The position numbers and the translations under genes were made by a program. Source: Ignavibacteriales bacterium (GTDB taxonomy: Bacteria; Bacteroidota; Ignavibacteria; UBA10030). Taken from it: a DNA stretch of 38,820 nt. The stretch's first letter is position 1. Each line of letters starts with the position of its first letter. The notes below the pieces were generated by a model. The model was not told the origin of the DNA. It saw nothing but the letters and a program-made list of their open reading frames with translations, and did no database searches. Positions 14,500 through 22,419 of this stretch are shown one piece after another. The stretch lies in NCBI GenBank assembly GCA_016193365.1, contig JACPSI010000003.1, positions 1 through 38,820 on the forward strand, in the 5' to 3' direction.

Positions 14500-17376
14500 T
14501 CAAACTGTGAGACTGTAAGAGAGAAGATCAGGTGTTCGACCTGCATGTACTTCTTGCAAAGTCCTTAAAAGTTTGTCCGCGGTGTAAGGCTTTTCCAGGA
14601 AAGCCTGCACCTGTAAACTCGCAGCTTCCGTCTCTTTCTTGTGCTCAGCGCGCCCGCTTGCAACGATAACGCGAACCTGTGGGTCGATTCGGCGAAGCGC
14701 CCGAATTGTCGCGATGCCATCCATCACGGGCATACTCATATCTGTTATGACCGCCTTGATTTCATTTTTGTTCTTTGCGAATAACCCCACCGCCTCCGTC
14801 CCTTCCATCGCCGTCAAGGCACGGTATCCATGCTTGACCAGGGTTGCCTTTGTCACCTCGAGAACCGAGGATTCATCGTCCACAATGAGAACCAGCTCCC
14901 CATTCCCAGGCCGAAGCGGAACCTGCTGCCTTTCTTCGGCGGCGGCCGTGTGTGCAGGAACGGCGGGAATATAAACACTGAATTGAGTTCCCTTGCCTAT
15001 TTCGCTGTAGGTATTGATGAATCCTTGATGGTTCTTGATGATCGCATGAACCGTCGACAACCCAAGCCCGGTGCCCTTTCCCGGCTCTTTTGTGGTAAAA
15101 AAGGGCTCGAAAATTCTATGAAGTTTGTCGGATGGAATCCCTGTGCCCGTGTCTGCAACCTGGATCATGACGTACGGTCCGGGTTTGGCGTCGAGGTGCA
15201 TCCGGGCATAGTGTTCGTCGAGGAGGATGTTCTCGGCGGCCAGAGTCAGCGTGCCACCATCGGGCATCGCGTCGCGTGCATTCACGGACAAATTCAAAAG
15301 TATCTGATGAAGTTGCGTTGCATCACCCATGATCGTCCACAGGTCCTTGTGAATGCTGGTTTGAGTCCGGATGGATTTCGGAAAGGTCTCTTCGCCGATT
15401 TTTGCCATTTCCTTGATAAGGTGCTTCAGCTGAACCTCAGCGCGCTCGCCATCGACCCTTCTTGCAACGGTCAGGATCTGCTTCACGATGTCTGCACCAC
15501 GTTTCGCGCTCGACTCAACCATATCCAGCATCCTCTGGCTCTCCTCATCACTCAGCCGATCCCTGAAGATTTCCGACGCCATGATGATCGGTGTAAGCAC
15601 ATTGTTGATGTCGTGAGCAATGCCGCCGGCCAGAAGTCCGATGGATTCCAGTTTTTGTGATTGGAGAAGCTGCTGTTCAAGCTGACGCCGTTCCGTCACA
15701 TCCCTCATGATGCCGCGATATGCAAGGATCTTTCCGACGCCGTCGCGCATGGCGCTTGCTGTCACCGCCACAGAGAGTCTCTGGCCATCCCTTTTTCGTT
15801 TCAGTGACAACTCGTAATCTTTCACGTAAAACTGGGTCCGCAAAAGTTCATGATACCGCCCCTGGTCCTCGGGTTGGACAAACAGGTCAACCATGGCTGT
15901 TTTGAGCAATTCTTCCTTCGATGAATATCCGAAAAGTTCCACACCCGCTGGATTGATATCCAGCAAAGAACCTTCCGGAGTGCTCACAAAAACAACGTCC
16001 TTTGACTCCTCGAACAGAGCACGATATTGTTCCTCGCTTTTGCGAAGCTCCTCTTCTGCCTGGTTTTCCTTTGTAATATCCCGGGAGATTCCCATGTACC
16101 CGATAACCGATCCGGCAGCATCCTTCAACAGGGACGCTGACAACAGGCTGGGAAATGTGTCTCCGTTTTTTCGCTTGTTCATCACTTCCTGCGTATAGCC
16201 GCCCTTGTGCACCGTGTTCTTGTGCACTTCCCGGGAATCTCCGGGTGTTGCATACAGGGTGCCAACATCTTTTCCGAGAATTTCTTCCCTCGTGAAACCG
16301 AACGTCTCCTGTGCTGCAAGGTTGAATTCGATGATTTTCCGGTCTTTGTCCACCGCAATAATCATGTCGAGCGAGCTGTCGATAATGTTTCGTGCGTATT
16401 CCTGGGAAAGGCGAAGAGCTTCTTCGGTGCGCTTGCGTTCATGTATTTCCGCAAGCAGACGCTCATTGGTGGCCTGAAGCTCTGATGTTCTCTCTTCGAC
16501 GCGAACTTCGAGCTGGTCTTTTGCCTTATTGAGCTCGCTCCGCATCGTGGCGAGCTCTTTATTCCTCGTCAACAGCTGTTCGTTGATTTCGTGGAGTTGC
16601 TCTGTTTTTTCGGACAACCCCCTTCGAATTCTCCCGAGATTGAGTATGGCAATTTTCTCTCTGTCGAGCAGAATATCGGGCAGAAGGTCGATCACAACGG
16701 GAAACGTTTCAAGGCCGATATAACGGTCAGCGAGATTTCCATAGGACTCCTCGTAAATACGGCTTACAGCTCTTTCTCCCAAACTCGATTCAAGTTTCTC
16801 GTAGAAAGTCCTTGAACACTTCCGAAGGAATCCTATCCATTCCGATTCCTTCAAGGGTACTGATTGGGTTACTCCGAGCAAGGGAACCATCCCTGAAACG
16901 TGGGGAATTTTGTTGACCCATTGAAGAGCGGAGCCAATGTCTTCCTGTAAGCGCCCCCACGCGCTCGATCCAGCCAGGCTAAGCACCAACGACAAGAACC
17001 GCTGGCACAACAGCAATTCCTGGCGTTCGGTCGGGTAAAAAATGAGCTTGAAATTCGGATGACCCTCCAGAACCTGCGCATAGCGGGTTTTCACAATCTC
17101 CCGGAGTTGCTCCCGAAGAAACTTCTTGTACGGGTCCAGCTCAACGAGATATTGCTCGACCTCGAGGTAGATGGCAGGAAGGCTCGATAATTGCTCTGCC
17201 GGCTCCTGAGAACGGAAGGACTCCACCGCATGCACGACCGACGATGCTGACTGAAGGTCCGAGATATGACTTTGGAGAAAATCGATGAGACTTACGGCAG
17301 ATGAAGGGCGCGAAGCCTCCCTTGTTTTCGCCTGCTCGGCGTGTTTGAGTGACGGGTCTCGTATCCAGGTGAACAT
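14500..17376 (-). CDS. Hybrid histidine kinase with two PAS domains and receiver
   Basis: The 958-residue cytoplasmic kinase has an N-terminal helical region that I do not recognise (about 25-250), a coiled coil (about 250-318), two PAS domains (about 323-437 and 446-563), a HisKA domain with H588 (GGIAHDINNVL), an ATPase domain with intact N-box (NLSVNARDAM, N699), G1 (DTGTGI, 742-747) and G2 (GKGTGLGLS), and a C-terminal receiver (about 826-945) with D833/D834, phosphorylatable D879 (ITDMSMP) and K929. It should autophosphorylate and pass phosphate to its own receiver, then perhaps through an HPt protein not seen here. GAGG lies 7 bases before the ATG. The C-terminal half closely resembles the kinase encoded just upstream, but here the catalytic boxes are complete, so this may be the active partner of a pair. 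Confidence 0.95.
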   Translation of the reverse strand: MFTWIRDPSLKHAEQAKTREASRPSSAVSLIDFLQSHISDLQSASSVVHAVESFRSQEPAEQLSSLPAIYLEVEQYLVELDPYKKFLREQLREIVKTRYAQVLEGHPNFKLIFYPTERQELLLCQRFLSLVLSLAGSSAWGRLQEDIGSALQWVNKIPHVSGMVPLLGVTQSVPLKESEWIGFLRKCSRTFYEKLESSLGERAVSRIYEESYGNLADRYIGLETFPVVIDLLPDILLDREKIAILNLGRIRRGLSEKTEQLHEINEQLLTRNKELATMRSELNKAKDQLEVRVEERTSELQATNERLLAEIHERKRTEEALRLSQEYARNIIDSSLDMIIAVDKDRKIIEFNLAAQETFGFTREEILGKDVGTLYATPGDSREVHKNTVHKGGYTQEVMNKRKNGDTFPSLLSASLLKDAAGSVIGYMGISRDITKENQAEEELRKSEEQYRALFEESKDVVFVSTPEGSLLDINPAGVELFGYSSKEELLKTAMVDLFVQPEDQGRYHELLRTQFYVKDYELSLKRKRDGQRLSVAVTASAMRDGVGKILAYRGIMRDVTERRQLEQQLLQSQKLESIGLLAGGIAHDINNVLTPIIMASEIFRDRLSDEESQRMLDMVESSAKRGADIVKQILTVARRVDGERAEVQLKHLIKEMAKIGEETFPKSIRTQTSIHKDLWTIMGDATQLHQILLNLSVNARDAMPDGGTLTLAAENILLDEHYARMHLDAKPGPYVMIQVADTGTGIPSDKLHRIFEPFFTTKEPGKGTGLGLSTVHAIIKNHQGFINTYSEIGKGTQFSVYIPAVPAHTAAAEERQQVPLRPGNGELVLIVDDESSVLEVTKATLVKHGYRALTAMEGTEAVGLFAKNKNEIKAVITDMSMPVMDGIATIRALRRIDPQVRVIVASGRAEHKKETEAASLQVQAFLEKPYTADKLLRTLQEVHAGRTPDLLSYSLTV

Positions 17377-17400
17377 AGCGATCCTCGCTGGCGAACTGCG

Positions 17401-19578
17401 TCAGTTCTTTCGGAGTACTTCGTTCACTGTGTGGACAAGCCTATCGGCGGTGTATGGTTTGGGGAGGAACGAGATCCCATCCTTGCCAATAACTTCTTCC
17501 ACCTGTTCCCTTGAAGTTAACCCGCTTGTTGCGATGATCCTGGCATTCTCGTCGATCTGCAGTATTGCCCGTATCGCTGTATCGCCGTTCATGCATGGCA
17601 TCATGATATCGGTAAGCACAAGCTTGATTTCCGGACAGTGTTCGACAAACATCGCCACCGCTTCCGCACCATCGCTCGCGGTAACCACTTTGTATCCGAA
17701 TGTTTCCAGAGTCGCTTTTGTAATTTCACGAATTGCCGCTTCATCGTCGACAACAAGAATGACCTCTCCTTTGCCCAGAGGCAACTCGCGTTTTCGCTTC
17801 TGGGTTACTTCAGGTTCTTGTGTGTGGATGGCAGGCAGATAAATTCTGAAGTGTGTTCCTTTTCCCACTTCGCTCTCGACACGGATGAACCCCTCATGAC
17901 TCTTTACGATACTGAGGACGGTTGACAAGCTGATCCCCAGATGAGCATTACTTTCAGCGGTTGTGAAAAAGGGGTCAAAGATTCTCTCAATATGATCCTT
18001 TGGAATACCCTTGCCACTATCTGACACGGATATGACAACATACGGACCAGCTTTGGCTTCGGGGTCCATGCCGGCGTAATTTTGGTCTAAGATGATATTT
18101 TCTACTTTGATGGAAAAAACGCCTCCGTGGGGCATGGCGTTGTTGGCATAGACACAAAGACTCATGAACAATTGTTGTAACTGCGTTATGTCGCCCTGAA
18201 TCGGCCAGACATCCTGAGCAACATGAACCCTTGTCTCGACAGCCTTCGGGAGCGCTCCTTCAGCAAACTCTTTGAGCTCTTCGAGGACCGGTTCCAATTG
18301 CAGCGGTGCTTTCTGACCTTCAATACCCCTGGCAAAAGTCAGAATCTGTTTGATCATGTTGGCGCCGCGCTTGATGTTGGCTTCAATCGATTCCACGACG
18401 TTGTGGTGATCCGTGCCGGGCAGTGAGCGCCCCAACGCCTGCACTCCGAGGAGAATAGGCGAAAGCACGTCGTTGAGATCATGGGCAATTCCGCTTGCGA
18501 GAGTCCCCAGGCTTTCCATCCGCCGTGCCCGCAGAAGCCTGGCTTCCAGATTCTTGCGTTCAGTGACATCGGTGTTCACGATGAAGATCGACCGGGGCGA
18601 ATCCTCTCCATTCCGAATCAACATCCAGCGACTTTCTACGACAAGTTCCTTGCCATCCTTATTTTTGTGGGACCACGTTCCATGCCAATCACCATTCCTC
18701 AGAACGAATTCAAGCGCACTGGGGATTTCCGAGGAACCATTGCTCGACATCGTCGTCGCTATTTGTTTTCCCAATGCTCGTTCCGCATCGTACCCAAAAA
18801 ATTGTTGGGCATTCTTATTCCAATAGGTAATCGTGCCAGTGAGGTCGCAGACCACTATGGCATCGTCGGTGACATCAAGGAGGGCCGCCTGCTCGCGAAT
18901 TCTTTCCTCAGCCCTTTTGCGCTCCGTAATGTCCCTTGCAATACCAAGCACGCCCACGACGCTTCCATCCTGGTATTGCGGCGTTGCCTTAAATTCGCCC
19001 ACCAGCACGGCTCCGGATTTTGAAATCAAGCGCAGCTCAAACATCGACGGAACCTGGCCTCGCAAGGTCTTTTCAAACATTTCGATCGCACGGCCCAAAT
19101 CCTCATGATGGATGAGTCCTACAAAATGTTTGCCTATCCACTCTTCTCTCGGCCAACCGGTGATGGTTTCGAATACCGGATTCAGAGATGTCAGAGTCCC
19201 GTGCACGGAGAGCGTATAAATAACATCGAGGGCGCTTTCCACCAGAGTTCGGTATCTCTCCTCCGAGGATTTCAGCGTCACGATCGCATCCTGAAACCCT
19301 CTATGACTCATCTCTATGGGCGCAAGAATCTCCGCAAAGAAATTTGACCCGAGCTTTGCAACTCTCATCCCCTCTTCGGGACTCGGGACATGCACCAGAT
19401 TTGTTGCAAGGGCGTCGTGATGGACGAGGGCCAGATCGATGCTCCCCATTCCTTCTTCGACGGCTTTCCGGCCTAATTCAAAAGCGCGTTTTAGTGCCAA
19501 CTCACCTGCTCCGGCAAGATAACTGCGTAGGGCAGCCTTGTAGTCCTGAGCAAGCTCGTGTGTTCTTACGGTCATCAT
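17401..19578 (-). CDS. Hybrid histidine kinase with RsbU-N-like domain and degenerate ATPase core
   Basis: The 725-residue protein opens with an RsbU-N-like domain (1-103) very similar to the stressosome-operon kinase: RSYLAGAGE, FELGRKAVEEG, FFAEILAPIEM and RGFQDAI. Two PAS domains follow (about 105-222 and 228-342), then HisKA with H366 (SGIAHDLNDVL), an ATPase-like domain and a receiver (about 604-722) with D611/D612, D657 (LTDIMMP) and K707. The ATPase domain keeps G1 (DSGKGI) but the N-box reads FMSLCVYANNAM, with serine and tyrosine at the two usual asparagines, and G2 reads NAHLGISLS instead of GKGTGLGLS. ATP binding is therefore doubtful. Its ATG overlaps the VWA-FHA stop as ATGA. It may be a pseudokinase or be phosphorylated by the kinase downstream. 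Confidence 0.94.
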   Translation of the reverse strand: MMTVRTHELAQDYKAALRSYLAGAGELALKRAFELGRKAVEEGMGSIDLALVHHDALATNLVHVPSPEEGMRVAKLGSNFFAEILAPIEMSHRGFQDAIVTLKSSEERYRTLVESALDVIYTLSVHGTLTSLNPVFETITGWPREEWIGKHFVGLIHHEDLGRAIEMFEKTLRGQVPSMFELRLISKSGAVLVGEFKATPQYQDGSVVGVLGIARDITERKRAEERIREQAALLDVTDDAIVVCDLTGTITYWNKNAQQFFGYDAERALGKQIATTMSSNGSSEIPSALEFVLRNGDWHGTWSHKNKDGKELVVESRWMLIRNGEDSPRSIFIVNTDVTERKNLEARLLRARRMESLGTLASGIAHDLNDVLSPILLGVQALGRSLPGTDHHNVVESIEANIKRGANMIKQILTFARGIEGQKAPLQLEPVLEELKEFAEGALPKAVETRVHVAQDVWPIQGDITQLQQLFMSLCVYANNAMPHGGVFSIKVENIILDQNYAGMDPEAKAGPYVVISVSDSGKGIPKDHIERIFDPFFTTAESNAHLGISLSTVLSIVKSHEGFIRVESEVGKGTHFRIYLPAIHTQEPEVTQKRKRELPLGKGEVILVVDDEAAIREITKATLETFGYKVVTASDGAEAVAMFVEHCPEIKLVLTDIMMPCMNGDTAIRAILQIDENARIIATSGLTSREQVEEVIGKDGISFLPKPYTADRLVHTVNEVLRKN

Positions 19579-21071
19579 AATGCCTCCAGGTTTACATGAG
19601 TTTCTGCAGACTTACCCACAGCCTCGTACCCGATGGTGTAATTTCCCACTTCAATCCTGTCGCCTTCTTTGAGGACGTACTTTTGAATTTCTTCCCCGTT
19701 CACAAACGTCCCGTTTGCACTTCCAAGATCATAAATGACGAGCCCCTCACTTTCCTTGCGGATCTTTGCATGCAGCCGTGAAACGCTCTGGTCGGAACAA
19801 AGAACCTTGCACTGGAGACTTCGGCCAATCAATACTTCGTGCGTTTCAATTTCTACGAGTTCGTCTTTACCCGGACCCTTTACGGCAAGGTATCCAAGCA
19901 CATTTTGCTTCCTTTTCTTTTGGTCGAGAATGACCGTTTTCTCATCGTCGTCTTCCAATGAGGTCAACGTTTCCGTACGTTCATTCGGCGAAAAAGAATT
20001 CAGGGAGTTCAACACCAGTCTCGGTTCATCCGAAAGCTGACCTCTGGCCTGAACCAATGAGTAGGTGGATTCATCTTTTCTTTTTCTGATAAATACCACC
20101 ACCGCCCCGAATCCCGCAAGAATGAGAAAAATTCCTCCCGCATAGTACATTGCGGAACCAGAGAGCAACCGGTCGCTTTTTGAAAGCCCGCCTTCATATT
20201 CTGTTTCAAAACGGTGCTGCACGCCTTCGACGAACAACGTCACCGTCACTTTGTGCATGGTTGGCTCTTCGTCTTTGCCTGCACGGAAGGTCACATGATA
20301 CATTTTTTGATGTTGATTCAAGAATTGCACCATCCCGCTGGAAACGTCACGTGACGTCGGAGCAAACATATACGTCCCGCCTGAAAGCTGAGCGAGCCTC
20401 CTGAGGTCGCTTACTTCACGCTTCGTATTGACATCAAGGATATGGATGTTCACATTCTTGATTTCCTGCACCCTTTGTATGATATCCGCCACTGAAAACA
20501 ATGATTTCGCTTCATCTTCGCCGTCACACATGAGAATGATCTGCTTGTTGCGTTGCAAAGGCCTCGCTTGAAGCTGATTCATCGCCTCATAAACGCCGTC
20601 ATAAATCGCCGTTTGTCCCTTGGGAACGATTCCCCAGATTTTTTCCTTCAGGTGATTTTTATCCGACGTGAATCCCGCGAGGAGATGTGCTTGTGACGTA
20701 AAAACAACGATGGAACAAAAGTCATCCGGTGACATTGCATCGATAAAGGCAAAGGAAGACGCCTTCAGCTTATCTATTTTTCCGTCGAACCGCATGCTCC
20801 CACTCGCGTCCAATACCAGAACAAAATACGTTCTTTCCGAACGCCGCGCCTTTTTGTATTCTAATGTAAAATCGGCCACTTCGTTTCCCTGGTCGAGAAG
20901 CCGGACGTCATCCGGCGGAAGAGATTCGATCGTCCGGCCGTCGCCGTCGAGAATTCTGAACTCAATGGCAATGCTGTCCTGACCCGATTTGTACGTTTCG
21001 TGTGGAACCACGCGCGGACTTTGACCGAGCAGGAACGAAACAGAGAGCATACACAATGCAAGGGTCTTCAT
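19575..21071 (-). CDS. Membrane protein with periplasmic VWA and cytoplasmic FHA domain
   Basis: The 498-residue protein has a signal peptide (about 1-17), a von Willebrand A domain (about 80-255) with metal site DASGS (88-92) and a T near 154, a beta-rich segment, one membrane helix (about 308-328) followed by RKRKD, and a C-terminal FHA domain (about 412-485). The FHA shows GRS (416-418), SRLHAKI (431-437) and DLGSANGTFVNG (448-459), the phosphothreonine-reading surface. Topology puts VWA outside and FHA inside. The FHA probably binds a protein phosphorylated by the adjacent kinase. The ATG at 21071 has GAGG 7 bases upstream; a longer frame to 21128 would run into the kinase gene. Nineteen bases separate it from that gene, and its end overlaps the next start. 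Confidence 0.92.
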   Translation of the reverse strand: MKTLALCMLSVSFLLGQSPRVVPHETYKSGQDSIAIEFRILDGDGRTIESLPPDDVRLLDQGNEVADFTLEYKKARRSERTYFVLVLDASGSMRFDGKIDKLKASSFAFIDAMSPDDFCSIVVFTSQAHLLAGFTSDKNHLKEKIWGIVPKGQTAIYDGVYEAMNQLQARPLQRNKQIILMCDGEDEAKSLFSVADIIQRVQEIKNVNIHILDVNTKREVSDLRRLAQLSGGTYMFAPTSRDVSSGMVQFLNQHQKMYHVTFRAGKDEEPTMHKVTVTLFVEGVQHRFETEYEGGLSKSDRLLSGSAMYYAGGIFLILAGFGAVVVFIRKRKDESTYSLVQARGQLSDEPRLVLNSLNSFSPNERTETLTSLEDDDEKTVILDQKKRKQNVLGYLAVKGPGKDELVEIETHEVLIGRSLQCKVLCSDQSVSRLHAKIRKESEGLVIYDLGSANGTFVNGEEIQKYVLKEGDRIEVGNYTIGYEAVGKSAETHVNLEAL

Positions 21072-21090
21072 CGTAGTACCTCGTTGGAAA

Positions 21091-22407
21091 TTAACCGTTA
21101 GACAAAAGTAGTGTAAGGAGAAGAGCAACTGCTGCTATGGAAATTGCTCCCACAACCGACCACACCGAATGTTTGAACCGACTGAGCATTCCTTTCTTTT
21201 CTTCCGGAAGGATAATTCTTGTGCTTTGTTCAAGCTGTTCTTCTCTATCCCTCATGAACCTCAGAAAAAGGCTTGTGTTTTCTCCCAAAACCACAATGTT
21301 TTCTTTGATAAGTTCAATGGACTGTTTGTGGATGTACGATCCATTCACGAAGCTGCCATTCGTACTGACGTCCGTAAAAAGAAAGCCGTCTTCAACCTGT
21401 TCAATAACGGCATGGAACCTGGAGACAAAAGGATCTTCGGTGTTGATCACGAAATCATTCTTTTGGTCGCCCTCCGGTGTATCCAGTTTTCCTATCCTGA
21501 ACGGAAAATTTGTAATTGTCACGCCGGAGTTGTTCTCCTTGTCCATACAAAGGACAAGTTGAGAGCGATGCGGCGCATCGGGTTCCTCGTAAAACTGATT
21601 GCGGATATTCATCAACGCTTCTTTCAACTCGAGGGCGGATGACACTCGATTCTGCCTGTCCTTCTCCAATAAGCTAAGGACAACCTCATCCAGCTGCTTG
21701 ATGACGCTTGGCCTCCATTTCGAGGGAGCCGAAGGAGAGACGAATAAATGCATTTTCTTGTACTCCTCCACCGACTTTCCGGGAAAAGGAAACATGCCCG
21801 TGAGCGCGTAATACATGAGGACACCGAAAGAATACAGGTCGCTCGACGCATTGTATTCATCTTCTTCCCAAACCTCGGGACTCACGTACGGCGGAGAACC
21901 TATGTTCAGCCCTGGGGCCGAGGCGCCGTCGTACTCCTTAACCGCATTGCCGAAGTCCGAAAGCATAGGGGTATCGGAATCTCGAAAAAGAATATTTGAT
22001 GCTTTGATGTCGCGATGAAACAGTTCCGTCTTGTGGCAGTAACCCAGCGCATCGCACAAGGGGATCGCATAGCCCAGAACGGTCCGCACGGGCAGCCTCC
22101 GACGCGTATGAATCATCCTTCGCAAATCCCCGCCGCCGCAAAATTCCATGGAAAAAAAGTAGGGCCGCTGCGTTGGACCAACCTCATGGATGCGGATGAT
22201 GTTTTCATGGTTACATTTGCGGACGAGCTGAGCATCCTGGAAGAAAGATTCCAAAACCGCCGCGTGATCCTCAAACTCTGTTTTGAGGACTTTCAGCGCA
22301 ACGTCCGTGTTGCCAACGGTGTCGCGGGCCCGGTAGACACGAGCAAACCCTCCTTCACCCAAGAGTGAATTCTCGTCGTAGATATACTGTGAGAGCTTTT
22401 GTTCCAA
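21091..22407 (-). CDS. Tail-anchored Ser/Thr protein kinase with FHA domain
   Basis: The 438-residue protein is a Hanks-type kinase (about 8-272) with glycine loop GEGGFARV (17-24), K39, HRDIKASN (131-138), DFG (151-153) and SPEVW (176-180), followed by an FHA domain (about 300-385) with IGK, SRFHAVI (329-335) and STNGSFVNG (348-356). A membrane helix (about 414-435) ends four residues before the C-terminus. Both domains therefore lie in the cytoplasm, tethered by the tail. Most bacterial PknB-type kinases carry an extracellular sensor after the helix; this one has none, so signals must come from partners. The start is TTG at 22407 with AAGGA about 10 bases upstream, 12 bases after the phosphatase stop. 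The phosphatase and VWA-FHA neighbours are its likely antagonist and target. Confidence 0.94.
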   Translation of the reverse strand: MEQKLSQYIYDENSLLGEGGFARVYRARDTVGNTDVALKVLKTEFEDHAAVLESFFQDAQLVRKCNHENIIRIHEVGPTQRPYFFSMEFCGGGDLRRMIHTRRRLPVRTVLGYAIPLCDALGYCHKTELFHRDIKASNILFRDSDTPMLSDFGNAVKEYDGASAPGLNIGSPPYVSPEVWEEDEYNASSDLYSFGVLMYYALTGMFPFPGKSVEEYKKMHLFVSPSAPSKWRPSVIKQLDEVVLSLLEKDRQNRVSSALELKEALMNIRNQFYEEPDAPHRSQLVLCMDKENNSGVTITNFPFRIGKLDTPEGDQKNDFVINTEDPFVSRFHAVIEQVEDGFLFTDVSTNGSFVNGSYIHKQSIELIKENIVVLGENTSLFLRFMRDREEQLEQSTRIILPEEKKGMLSRFKHSVWSVVGAISIAAVALLLTLLLSNG

Positions 22408-22419
22408 GGCTCAAGTTCC

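Noticed and set aside
14830-15660. A 276-codon plus-strand frame opposite the hybrid kinase
   Set aside because: It mirrors conserved HisKA and ATPase domains on the other strand and its protein has no recognisable character.
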